A DNA stretch of 64,000 nucleotides from Volvox africanus (taxonomy: Eukaryota; Chlorophyta; Chlorophyceae; Chlamydomonadales; Volvocaceae). The position numbers were made by a program, and so were the translations under genes. The notes beneath the pieces are model-generated. The model was not told the DNA's origin. It was given only the letters and a program-made list of their open reading frames with translations, and made no database searches. This document shows positions 24,706 through 36,696 of the stretch, in pieces (position 1 is the stretch's first letter; each line of letters begins with the position of its first letter). The stretch covers positions 1,196,001 through 1,260,000 of the forward strand of contig BSDZ01000015.1 in the NCBI GenBank assembly GCA_030268105.1. The letters run 5' to 3'.

Positions 24706-27700
24706 GGAGCGAGGTAGATACCGCATAGGAGGTGCATACCGCATATCTATGTCTGACATGATGATCTGTTTGGGAAGGGGCGCTAGAGACTCCCGGAGTG
24801 CGTTGAGGGCCGCCAATACGAAATGCGAAGAGGTGGCTCTACTTGCGCCAGGGACGCGTCGTGTGCTCACCTGACTTGGTCAGCGCTAAGGTGCTGGCAC
24901 ATGGCTTTGCAAGCGTTCACGAGCGAAGGCAGGCCACCGCCCTCCAACAATGCCAAGGAGTGCAAAAGCTCAAGGAAAGAGGCATTTACCTGTAGAATGT
25001 TCATCACATATGTCTCTAACTTCGCTTTTCATAGGGTTAATACCCTTAGCGTCCGCTCGGCATGGGCCGAATCTTACCGTTCGAGGAGGCTGAGCCACGG
25101 ATTTTAAGCGCGAATCCATTGTTTCCGGCGCCAGGTAATAACCATTTGCTTCCTTGGGCTCCGACGTCGGAAAAAGGCACGAGAAAAGCGTCATGACCAC
25201 TTGAGCGACTATAGAATGGAGGCGTGAAAAGCTTCACTGCCGTCCATATACTTGTGAAAAATCTCAGGAGTTAAAATTATGGAATATCATCATATATATT
25301 GTCACCGAAACCAGAAGCTTTGGGTTGAAAGCCAGGAGAACGAGGGTCCTAGCGCTGGTCATAACAGGGCGTCAAAATTGTAACCTTGTATTAATCATTA
25401 TTGAGAGCGTTCATTACGTCCTCCGCAAACTGTGCAGCTGGTTTCTGCCGTGAAAGGACGATGCGCTTTTAACGCATACGGCACATCATTGCTTGAAAAA
25501 GACCGCTTCTTTCAATAATGTTTCTTCGTGTACTTACTCCAAGGTAACAAAACCTCGCTTGCCTCTTTCAGGTGTGGAATTACTTATTATGTAAAGTTCT
25601 TATTAATGTCGCTTTTTTCATCTTCCGCCCAATCCCCGGAAACTTCAGAGCTTCGAATAATTTGTTTTATTATTTATGTTTTATGTCAAAGATAATTTAC
25701 TTATAGATACTGTCATGAACTCATTAATGTCCTAACCGGAATGCGATATCCTAGCAATGCAATGGCCACGAAACTATCAACGTGCTGTAACTCATGTATT
25801 ATATATATGGACATAGCATGAGTAATAGTTAAGCTGTGTTAAGCGGAGAGGGAAGCCAAGGCACCTGCATCTTACCTGCGCGACTTATGATCAGCCATTT
25901 TAACGTGTTGATCAGCTAGAATTCGGAGAAGTTTTGACAACATTTTTGCGACTTTTTTCATGGCGCGCAACTCCCTCGCTGAGTCATACGTGTGGTTACA
26001 CACCCGAGGTTCCTCGCTCGTCTGGCTCCTGCTTTAGCTGCATCACCATGGCAAACTTCTGGAACTTGACAGAGATTTCCTGCAACAATTATGCGCAAGA
26101 TTGATATCGTGATATCGTGATATCGTGCCCGACTACGTCCGGCTTGTCGCCGTCTTATTAGCACACCTCTTTTGGACGCATAGGGACACATATTTCCATG
26201 TTTCTGATGCCATTAATGGTGGTACATAATAAAAGAACAACCATCGCGTGCTGGTAACGTGATGCCACGTGAAGAATATACGCACAGAGCCCTCCACTCT
26301 GGTTACGGATACATGTGCTCCATCCAAAATCGATTACACCTTTCACAGCCTCAACGTCCCTCATCAACCGGCCAGCAACATGTCACACATCATCTACAGC
26401 CATCAAAGCTCCCTTAACAGGCCGGGGAGCTGTTCTTTGTTACTACTGCTCCTCTCACTTTATTATTCCGATTTAACAACGAATGCCACCGCTTTCGTTT
26501 CACCACTTTTCCACTTTACCACCACGCGTTCAATGCGCCCTTTCGATGTGCATGGCTTCACTGCTACGTGCGTTATTAGGAACGAAGCTTTACGTGTTGG
26601 TTAGCCCAAGCCGCCACCACTCAGTCGAGAACTTGGTTGATGACCAGTCTTGAGCCCGCTCAGCTATCTATCGCGTGGACGGAAGTGGGCGTTGAAGCTG
26701 TGCATCCTGCAGTGTATGCATGGATGGAACGAAGGGACGAACGAACGGTAGTTAAAATGCATGGAAAGAGATGGACGAGCGATCGTACGTACTTGCATGT
26801 CGCATTTTCGAAGCTTGCAAACCTTAACACAACAATCAAGTATGGCACCCAAAACACCTTACTTTGAATGCATACTGTAGCTAGCCGTCCATCTGTGTAG
26901 GAAAAACACTTTGTTCAATAGAAAACGCACACCGAAGTATGGTTGTAACCGGATGGTAACCGGATTATAACGACCAGGCGGTACATACGTACCGTAAGGA
27001 TTATTACAATTTCTGAGGTTGTACCAAGGCGCGATAGATACCTCTTTGGCCGAGAACGCCTTAAATTGACGAATGATACGTCTTTATTTATGGATTTGCG
27101 TCGGAGATAGCTACCAACGGCGAAATTGATAAAAGTTACATACTGCTACAAGTTCTGCGTTGAATTGGTTCCAAATAAAGTGCTCGTCCCTGCTGCTGCT
27201 TATTATTATGTTCTTTACTGTCTTAAATCGTGTAAAGTAATGCTTTGCTGTAACACGTGCTTCATTAGGGCAGGCGTGATGTGCGAATCCTTCGGAACCT
27301 ACATACAAAACCTCTGTATCATCATCATCATCATGAAGATTGTTATAATATATAAAACCCTTAGTTCATATCTTATTATATCTTCACTTGAGCGTAAGCA
27401 GTCAGCTCCACATTCATACGACCATCGCTCGGAAATGGTCGTTTCGTATATATGTCGTAGAGTGCTCCTGCTGGCCGCCGCCTTTTCCATGCATGCACGT
27501 CGCTCGTATGTCCCTGCATGATGTATTTATGCCATCAAGTCTGCTGGTCAAGCAAATTGTTTAGAGCCTTATTGTTGCATCTTGCTTTCATTACATGTGC
27601 TGCCAGTGACATGTATGTATGAGGCAGGATGGACAGCAGTAGATAGATAGATAGATGGATGGATAAAGTGCCCTTGCTGGCTCAAGCGAGGGGAGGAGCA

Positions 27701-28297
27701 TATGGCGGGACAAAAAGACTAAACTGTGTGTTCCTCCCTGCGCTGTAGTTTGACCTGGTCAGGGCCGCAGACCTTGTCCTTTCAGGGCAAGTCGCCCACA
27801 GTGTAACACCTAAAACACCTAATGCACACACACACACACACTTGTTAGGGCGGGCCACTGTAGTATCCTGGGCTAAGGTATGAATGTATATGGCTAATAT
27901 CCGGGTTGACCAGGAAACTGGACATCTTCCGATTGAGCGCCTTTACTGTTTGGCGGATATTAGCATGGAGACACAACAGCCAAGCTATATAGCAAGCAAT
28001 CAATACGGATTGTTGCAACGAAAACAATACAGATCTATTAAGGAAACAAATTAGCCTTCATGTATGGTAGGCTTCATCCATAACCCTAACCTTACACAGA
28101 CCATGGTCATATGCTCGTCGCCAGCCACGTCATGTACGTGGGATGATGATCCAAATGATGACGGAATGCAGCAGCAGCATTAGTAGTAGTGTATGTGTGC
28201 ATGTGAACGAAGGAAGGGCACCTTCCGATATATCATGACAAGCACGCATGACACGTTTTTAAAAGAACCCGTTACTATACTAGTCGAATAAATCTCC

Positions 28298-28350
28298 GTC
28301 TGTCTGTCTGTCTGTCTGTCTATCCATCCATCCATCCATCCATCCATCCA
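28298..28350. repeat. (TCTG)n(TCCA)n microsatellite
   Basis: About five CTGT units followed by about seven TCCA units, in intergenic sequence. Confidence 0.95.
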
Positions 28351-28758
28351 TTTTTACTCGGTTTGTACATTTATGGATGGAACGATTTACATAGCTAGCT
28401 AATCAAGCAAACCTATAACCTGCTGAGGTATGTATAGATGGACGAATGTATAATCCAGCTGCATACATATAGCAATCCATTAGCTACAAATAACAAGAAA
28501 GAAATTAGCCATACAAGTCGAAGGATAATCTATTATAATTAAGCCATTTCCCTATATATATATCAGTCAGATATATGGAAATATGTATGCATTGAGAGAG
28601 GGAGAAAGAGAGAGAGGGAGAGAGTTTCCCAATGTACATAAGATCACAATCAGCAAGCAATCGGCCACATATACACAAATTCACATGGACCAGGATGATG
28701 ACAGCAGCAGGGTGCTGCGCGTGGGCAATCTATCTAAGGCCAAAATGGTGACGAACGA

Positions 28759-28861
<103 letters not shown>

Positions 28862-29736
28862 CCTACCTACCCAGCCATCCACAATAAGCAGTTGGTTGCA
28901 ACCAATAAATCTTCATTCATTCACGCGCCTCTCATCGCAATAAATGGATTTTATTCTTATGTTAGGCGTGCTACCTACGCTGCTACAACGCCCCTGCCCT
29001 GCCTCTTTGATGAAGTGATGCTACAGCCGATGGACAAGCATGCTGCACCAACATACATGCATACAGCGGGCAATTTATCAGGTAGGTTGGTTTAGATATT
29101 GATCTCGATAGGTAGAGGTAGGTAGATAGATAGATAGAGGGCCAGCAGCCAATCAACAGGCTTGTACCAGGCAGCAGGGAGCAATCAGCACATATATAAA
29201 GAACATGTGAGTGCGTGGTCACAAAGAAACAAACATCTGCTGCTGCATGTCCGTGCAGCAGCATGCATGCATAGGTATTATAGGAATGATATTAATGCAT
29301 CATTCTATAATTAATAACATGATGGAATCACTCAAGCAAGTAAACAATTATTGATTGACGACAAATAGCTTGGCCATCTTATCTTAGTCATCATCACATC
29401 ATCGTTCATCATCATCCTCATTGACAATAATACGTATCGTTATAAACAACGATGCATTAAGTCGTTATCTCACGGGTCAGGCAGGATACGAGAGATATAA
29501 CATGTTGCCTAGATTGATGAGACAGGGTACGGCGCTCTGCTGCTGCCTGAGCGAGCGAGGAGTGAGTGAGGGCTGCTGGATGTGCGAGCGAGATCAGCGG
29601 CAGAGGGCTATACCCTGTCAAACGATTTGTAGTATATATCGAGTAAACGACTGAAACATGAGACATCGGCAGGTTCATTCAAATGCCAGGCGCCGAGGTA
29701 CCAGTGCGCACACATATTACCAGCCAGTCAACGACC

Positions 29737-30030
29737 TGCTGTATCACATTCCCAAACTGGCGGTATTGATAACTACCGGCTGATAGGAAAGTCAGGGCTT
29801 AGGTACCCTATGCTCAGTACGGCAAGTCACCAGCTTGCAAAAAGCTGCAGTCTCTAAGGAAGAGAATACATGAATATGTATTATGGAAACAGATACAATC
29901 AACCGGTAAGATCCAACTCACGCGAGTCTACCAGTTACATTAGGGCATGCAACCCATAGCCACGCATGGAGGGTGTAGTCAAGCGACTATTTACTTAGCA
30001 AGGAGCTAAGCCTAGTACCATAATACAACA
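29737..30030 (-). repeat. 3' LTR of the Gypsy element
   Basis: 294 bp. On the element strand it begins TGTTGTATTA and ends TGATACAGCA, with TG...CA termini. It is clearly homologous to 34238-34547 and to the solo LTR at 47094-47401, but differs by many point changes and small indels, so the insertion is not recent. Confidence 0.9.
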
Positions 30031-30034
30031 ACTA

Positions 30035-33000
30035 TTCCCCCTTTTTGGACGCAGCGTCCTCGGGGCGCCCTTGGGCACATGTCCGAGCTACTTCAAGATC
30101 AGGGATCAGGCCGGGAGTAAAGTTGTGCGCAGGTTCCCAGCTGTTTTGGTCAGAAGAGTAACCTTTCTACTTGACAAGGTACTCATGCGCTAGCCGCTTA
30201 TGTTTCCTCCCGATACGGTGTGCACAGTAGTTAAGGGTGCCCGTCCGTTTGAGGATGGTAGGCAGTGGAAAGCTTCGCGCAAAAGTTAACCAGGTCACCC
30301 AGAGAGGCCCAGAAGCTGGGGATCAAGGTCAGAGATGACCGACTGGGTTATGCCATGCAAGTGCACGACATTATCAAAGAACCGGCGAGCTGTCTGCTCC
30401 GCAGTCACCGAGGTGGTGGTAGGCGCAAGGTGCACCATCTTGGTCAAACGAACAACCATGGCGAGCACGGCTTCATATTCTCCCCTCAGGCGGAGGAAGA
30501 CTAACAACCCTAAGTCAAGGGAAACACTTTCCCAGGGTGCAGCCGGCACCGGCAAGGGTTGAAGCAACCCTGCTTGCTTACTGGACAGGGGTTTAGCGCA
30601 CTGGCATTCATCGCACTGCTGCATAAAGTGAGCAGCCTCGCGGGTCAAGGAGGCCAACCAGAAGTTGCGACGTGCTAGCTCCACCATGTAACACCCACAT
30701 GTCCCGCCAGCAAAGCCTTATGCAAGCGCGCAGGGATGTCCAGCGGCGACGTCTTAGTGGGCGTCCGGAGTGGAAGCGACGGCGGCGCCGCCAGCGACAG
30801 CCAAAGGGGACTTGAAGGCCGCATCAACGGCGCGCGCAACCGTACAATTAGCGGCAGGCCGAGCGGCATAGGCAGCCGTACGACACGTACGAACATCATC
30901 AGCGGAACGATGCCGCCAGCTCTTGGAGTTAGCGGTCGCCTTAGCAGTGGCAGTGGCGGCGGTATCCGCATCAGCAGTGACGGCCGTTGCGGGGCGGGCC
31001 GGAATAGCACTGGCAGCGGTAACGGCAACGGGACGGGGACGGGGCCGCAGAGCCCCCATGGCGGCTACAGTACCAGCGTGAGTCACCGTACCACAGCCAC
31101 TGTCGGAGGTCGCAGCACCGGCAGCGGCGGAACCACGGAGGGTGCCAACTATACCGGCGGCCGCGGCTCCTCCCGTATCAGCATGGCGGGCAGTAGCGGT
31201 AGCTACAGCCGGTGTAGCAGGTCGTCGTTAGGCACGTCAGTTCGCCGTCGTTCACCATCCGTAAGGATCCAGAGGCCGCGTTCCTGCTTAAGGGTCTCAA
31301 GGTTGCGGGGATCCTTAAACCAGATGTCACACCCCTGCACGATGCACTGTGCGAAGCCTGAGACAGTCGCTGATTGGCGCCATATGACCACAGAGAGGAT
31401 TACGGCATGCAGGTATGGATGGCGGCTCAATGCCTTGGCAAGATTGAGAGATCTGGCAAGATACTCCCAGGTGAAGTCAAAACCCGCCATGAATCCAACC
31501 AACGCGCCTGGCGGCGGTTAAAGGGTAGGAACGCCTTGAAGGAAGATCAAGGTCACCGTCAAGGGATGCCCCTCCAGCAGCGCCATTCACACAGCGCATG
31601 AATGATAACCAAGAGCTCTTGCTCACCGGTAGTGTAGCCCACAGGCTCCACAGGCAAGGATTTCGTACTGGTGACGCAATGGGACGCCCATTCTGCAACA
31701 GAACGGCCCCAGATCCTTGCAGCGAGGCATTAGAGATGAGCTCAACATGGAAAGGCAAGGAATAATCAGGGAAGTACAGCACCACATCATCAGCAACAGC
31801 GTGCTTAATTGCATCGAATGCAGCTTGGCATTCGGGCGCCCAAGCGTCAGGTGGCTGGAATGCGTCGTTGCGAGCGAGTGACGTGAGAGGTGTTGTATCT
31901 CTGTTATGTCCGCCTACAAAGGCCCAATCGGAAGATGACCATACACAATCCATCCTGGACACTACCCGTAGATACCCGAGGATACTACAAGAGGAGCTGC
32001 AAGGGTGGAGTACCTGGAGATGAACTTACGGAAGTAATTGATGAGACCCAAGAACTTACGCAGCCCTGGCAAGGACGTTGGGCCGGCCAGTTGCGTACAA
32101 GGATCCATGCGGATGCCATCGGCAGACACCACATGTCCTAAGTCCTCCACCTGGGAAAGGGCCCAGGAGCACTTGAACTGCTTTGCATAGAGCTGCTCGC
32201 GTAAAAAGACCTCCGATACCTGCCACAAATTCTTAAGCTGTTCCTCCTTCGTTTTCGAGTAGATTAGGACGTCGCCAAGGTAGCACACGACAACTTGTCG
32301 ATGAAGGCTCTGAACATGCGATCAATAACAGCTTGGAAGGTCGCAGGAGCGTTAGCCAGACCAAAGCTTAGGACCGTAAACTTGAAATGCCCAAAGGGTG
32401 TACGGAAGGCCGTCTTTGGAACATCAGATTCTAAGATACGAATCTGGTCGCCCTGCTGCAAATCGATAGAGCTGAAATAAGCAGAGCCATGCAACTTACC
32501 AAGCACGGTAAAGGATACAGGTTTTTGACCATAACAGCGTTAATGCCGTAATGCCACGGTAACCCATGCACATGTCCAGTGAGCCATCCTTCTTACTCAC
32601 AATAAGGATTGGAGCAGAGTAAGGGGATGTGCTCGGAGGAATTAGACCCTTAGCAAGCAAGTCAGTAACCTGCCGCTTTACCCCATCTAACTCCAGAGGG
32701 CTGAGTCAGTACATTGGGCATGAGACAGGTTGCGCGCCAGGTACCAAAGGAATGGTGTGATCCACTGGCCGTTCAGATGGGACACCTGGAATATCGCCAA
32801 ACACATCTGCAAACTCCATGAGCAGCGCAGAGACATCAGGGTCCTGCGAGGAAGCTGATAAAATCGTGGGTACCCCCAAAGTCCACCAAGGCTGTGAAAC
32901 TGAGTCCAGCAGTGCCAAAGAGATGAGGGGAAACACCGAACCTGCAGTCATAGCACCCGATGCAGCTACCAAGAGGGTAGATGTGAAAGGATCAGGAGAC

Positions 33001-33150
33001 ACCAGTGTGTATGGCTGTGGCAAATTGTATCATATCTCAACAGGAAATGAGGTGCCAGGCAAAGCAACCTGTTGGCCTGAAAGGTCAAGACCGTTGAAGA
33101 GACCTGTACCCGTTGGGAAGGACATAACCCTGCGCATACTTGTGAGCTCA
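30035..33150 (-). pseudogene. Gypsy pol polyprotein remains (protease, RT, RNase H, integrase, chromodomain)
   Basis: Read in pieces on the minus strand. The protease-linker region lies at 33150-32700. Reverse transcriptase (about 32700-31990) shows IPPSTSPYSAPILIVSKKDGS, FGLANAPATFQ and YLGDVLIYSK, where the family has YLDD. RNase H (about 31880-31600) shows SNASLQGSGAVLLQ, where the family has CDAS. An Ala/Thr-rich spacer covers 31160-30700. The integrase zinc finger (ALLAGHVG ... CDECQCAK) and core (VISDLDPQ, YHPQTDG) fall at 30720-30240. The chromodomain is at about 30195-30090, with EYLVK, then a stop, then KGYSSDQNSWEPAHNF; the stop (TAG) replaces the expected Trp codon. A TGA interrupts the start of RT near 32703. 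At least three frame changes occur. Confidence 0.85.
31891..31989 (-). mobile_element. solo LTR of the TRIM family nested in Gypsy pol
   Basis: 99 bp, beginning TGTTGTATCTCTGTTATGTC and ending GAGGATACTACA, homologous to the 104-bp TRIM LTRs at 43790 and 44523. A perfect 5-base duplication AGAGG flanks it at 31886-31890 and 31990-31994. It splits the RT from the RNase H region. Confidence 0.92.
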
Positions 33151-33964
33151 GCAGAAGCTAGACGTGCTTCATGCTGCGGTGGAATCGATCCTAGACAATT
33201 TGCGCATTCAATTTTCACCACAATTATCGTCATTTGCGGAGGAGGTTTGTCAGAAACTTGCTGACAAGTCCTATATGAGGGTCGGTGAGAATGCCTCTGC
33301 ATACCACGCCCACTTTGAGGCGTTATTCCAGGATATCCCTGATATCCATCCTCGTGAGAAACTACTCTGGTTTCAACAAGGATTATCTGGTGTCCTGCAG
33401 CCTAAGAGAGCAGACGGTGAACAGGGCAGACCTTTTACCAGCTATGATGACCTTGTGCGTCACGCTTCTGGCAAAAAGGCTCGCATCCTTGCTGAACGTC
33501 GGTTTCGTTCCGACGCTCACCACGATGCCATTACCATGCAGAATGTGGATGTGGATGATGCTATGGAGGCTTCTGATGGGGAGCTCCCAGCTAAGCTGTC
33601 GCACTCGGGCCCACCGCAGGCCGCTGCCGTAGCTGTTGGCGCGGGCCCTTCCTCAGCGTCCCGTCCTCGTCAGCTTAACAAGCGTGGTAGTCTTGAAGGC
33701 AAGGGGAATGCGTGTGGGGGCCGCCATGGTCACCAGCAAGGGCGTGGTTGTGGTGGTGGTGGTGCTAGGCAGCCGTCCAAGTCACCCGACCAGGAGCGCG
33801 AGCACACTCGGTTCTACAACCGGTATGGCCACCAACTGACCCCTGGCAAATTACGCGACATGCGTAAGGAGGCAGGGGGCAGCGTGTGTTATTGCTGCCG
33901 GTCTTTGGCACGCTTGAACGACGAGTGCACACTGTGTCACGCTGAGGCTCGTGCCGCCGTGTGA
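33146..33964 (+). pseudogene. gag/capsid-like fragment, inverted relative to pol
   Basis: The open frame on the plus strand follows a TGA at 33143 and ends at the stop in 33962-33964. It shows the retrotransposon capsid pattern: SAYHAHFEALFQDIPDIHP, LLWFQQGLSGVLQPK and YDDLVRHA. A basic Gly-rich stretch and a Cys-rich end (VCYCCRSLARLNDECTLCH) follow. There is no clear initiator, so the N terminus is missing. Pol and both LTRs lie in the opposite direction, so this block was inverted or comes from another element. Confidence 0.75.
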
Positions 33965-34237
33965 CCAGGCAATGGTCATTAGGGCCTTTGCATACTGCCC
34001 AAGCCTTTGCCCACAAGGCAAGGGCCCTAGGCCCTTGCTCACAAAGCGAAGAAGTAAGCGAAACCTTGCCGTCGCCTGCAAGGAGCAAGACGAAGCCTAA
34101 ATTTCCTAGAAATGTAAAGACTATTAATATATTTACCAGAAGGAAGAGCGGCTTTCATGTCTAGACTAACAACTTCGTCCATGGCTCGCGATAACACAGA
34201 AAAAAGTGTCCAAAAAGGTATATCTCGATAACAGTTT

Positions 34238-34547
34238 TGTTGTATCACTCCCAAACTGGTGGTAGTGATAGCTACCGGCTGATAGGAAAGTCAGGGCATA
34301 GGTAATGTATGTTCAGTACGGCAGGCTACTATAAAGAGTTGCAGTATCTAAGGAAGATAATGCAAGAATATGTATTAAGAAAATACATATAATCAAGTGG
34401 TGAGATCCAACTCAAGCGAGGCTACCAGTGACAGGGTCACAGTTACATTAGGGCATGCAACCCATAGCCACTACGTTATTGCATAGAGGGTGTAGTCAAG
34501 CGACTACTTACGTAACAAGGAGCCAAGGCTAGTAACGTAATACAACA
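34238..34547 (-). repeat. 5' LTR of the Gypsy element
   Basis: 310 bp, same orientation as the 29737 LTR. The element-strand sequence after it begins AAACTGTTATCGAG. No convincing tRNA primer site was seen there, which fits a rearranged 5' region. Confidence 0.9.
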
Positions 34548-35383
34548 CAACCGACCCCGGTGTTTGGATGGATAAAATCCTTCCTCCCGATAGTGCACTG
34601 CACTCCACAAACACTGCTGGTTTTCACCAGAACTATATGTATATATGTTGATTGATATAATAATAATAATATATATCCAGCTGCAGCATGCACGGCGCTA
34701 CTATCTATGCGCCCAAGCATCATACATTAATTATCACCAGCCACACACTTATCATTTTATGAATTCCTCTGCATCTCATAGCAACAATGATATCACGTCA
34801 TGTCATATACAGATATAAGCATGCCAAGTGTAGTATCTTGATAATGATTAGGATGTCGTCTAATCCTGGATTAAGTCCCGAGCTCATTCTCAGAGCATGA
34901 TACAATACCAAGCACTCTTTCCGTTCTCCATTTGTTATTCATCACTCTGCCTCGCTCTCTCCTACCTCTGCGGCCTGCATAAGCAAACACCCCCGTCTGC
35001 CTGTCCATGCATCCACCTATTCCAGTCGAAATGAAGGTCCATGCCGCCCAGCCCTTGCTATATAATGCATACATCGTCAAGTGAGGGGATCGATCGATCG
35101 CCTCTCCCGCTGTCAAGGTACTTTGGTATTATTGTTCAGTCGAACGTACTTATAAACACACGCACACACATGTATGCATGCATGTGGGCGATAAACAACA
35201 AGCTGATACATGCACAGTTTATTCATTGGGTTTCCTATACGACATGGATGTACATATACCCATGCGCATGTATGTATGTACATACCACACCGCACACACG
35301 CCATTTCTTATATATACCAATCGTAAGGCGCTCAGATGATGGGTGCCTGGCTGGCTGCAGGACCTTCATTCTCTGATTGCTTG

Positions 35384-35416
<33 letters not shown>

Positions 35417-36297
35417 ACAATATCTCATTGTCCGCTCCTGTCAGGCCGAACCTAACCTGCAGCATAGCTGCTTGGGCGGCCCATTCGGCTGTAATTAATT
35501 ACATGCGCGTGTAATAAAAATGCGGTCGAGAACTTGCACCCCCGCATCATGCACCATTGCACATTGTGTTACAACATGCATGTAGCATCGCCCTGCCCTG
35601 CTGGTAGATGCCACACAAATAAATACAGGTTATATGCCTAGGCAGGCAGGCAGGCTCGCCCATCTAGGTAAATAGCTAGCTGTATACATATATTACGACA
35701 TGACAATCTATTGAGTAGCTAGTCTGGGAAGTACCAGATGGACAGTAGCTACATTAGATAGACGAAGGCCCAGTTCCATTACTATTCCATAGCAGCAGTA
35801 TGTGCTGCTGTGGAACCCCTGCCAACTACAAGCTGGGCTAATTATGCCTCTGATAGGCCAGTCAGACCCAATTTTGGCAGTTATTCCGATTTCCTTAGCC
35901 CTTACTTATCCCAGCCAGTAGTTGGCAGGCCAGACTTCATTCGTCACAGCAGCTCCTTCCGACCTAGAAGCTGTATGTAGTCATATCTGGGCTGGAGCAG
36001 ATCACTCCCTCTGCTGATGAGGCATGTACTACTGCGCGCGCGCGTGTGTGTGTATGTGTGTGTGTACGTGTGTGTGTAAGAGAGAGAGAGGAGAGGGAGA
36101 GTATGGATGACTACCTCTCGTACATACCTCTGCCGCTGCAATACTCAGTCGCAGTAGTGACTACCATACAACCATCCCCGAAGCTTGACCCACGCACCCC
36201 CGTGCATCGTCCTCGGCACTGCAGCTGATGGACCCGCCAGATAGATACGGACTCATCTTCTTTACTAAAGCCGCACCAACAATGAGTGCCCACCTAA
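34548..36297. other. spacer downstream of the cyclase gene
   Basis: No gene seen. Contains an ATCGATCG word, a (CAGCAA)n run at 35387-35416, ATGCATGC palindromes and a (GT)n/(GA)n tract at 36043-36090. It probably includes the 3' UTR of the cyclase; the nearest reverse-strand TGTAA word is at 35573-35569. Confidence 0.5.
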
Positions 36298-36617
36298 TCA
36301 GCTGTAGGTACCGATACCCTTGCTTGAAGCAGTGGCGCTGAGAACCACGGTGGTGGAGGCGCGGCGCGGCCGCACTGTGCGGAGAGTCGCTGCTGATGTC
36401 CGCTTGATGACACCAACGACGCCGTTCTTGGGATGTGCCACAAGTGCAGCCGCGGCCGTAGCGAGGATGCCCGAGTCACTTCCCTTGCCTACACCCAGCC
36501 CTAGACTAGTGCGCTCATGCTCCAGGAGGTCGCCTTGCCAGCGGAAAGTGCTCATAACTCCAAGGCCTTTTACCTGCGTACGAGATAGATAGGTAGATTG
36601 GTAGATAGATAGATTGG

Positions 36618-36696
<79 letters not shown>

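Larger units (their letters stand above)
29737..34547 (-). mobile_element. Ty3/Gypsy chromovirus-type LTR retrotransposon, degenerate
   Basis: Two direct LTRs (29737-30030 and 34238-34547) bracket pol fragments on the minus strand in the Gypsy order: protease region, reverse transcriptase, RNase H, integrase, chromodomain. A purine tract AAAAAGGGGGAATAGT abuts the 29737 LTR, which is therefore the 3' LTR. Flanking 5-mers CGACC and CAACC match at four of five bases. Lesions: reversed gag block, stop codons, frameshifts, altered reverse transcriptase and RNase H residues, and a nested solo LTR at 31891-31989. It is an endogenous algal element and cannot be autonomous as it stands. Confidence 0.9.

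Noticed and set aside
30736..31521. Long plus-strand Gly/Ser/Arg-rich frame
   Set aside because: Antisense of the Ala/Thr-rich spacer and RNase H-integrase part of Gypsy pol, which reads on the minus strand.
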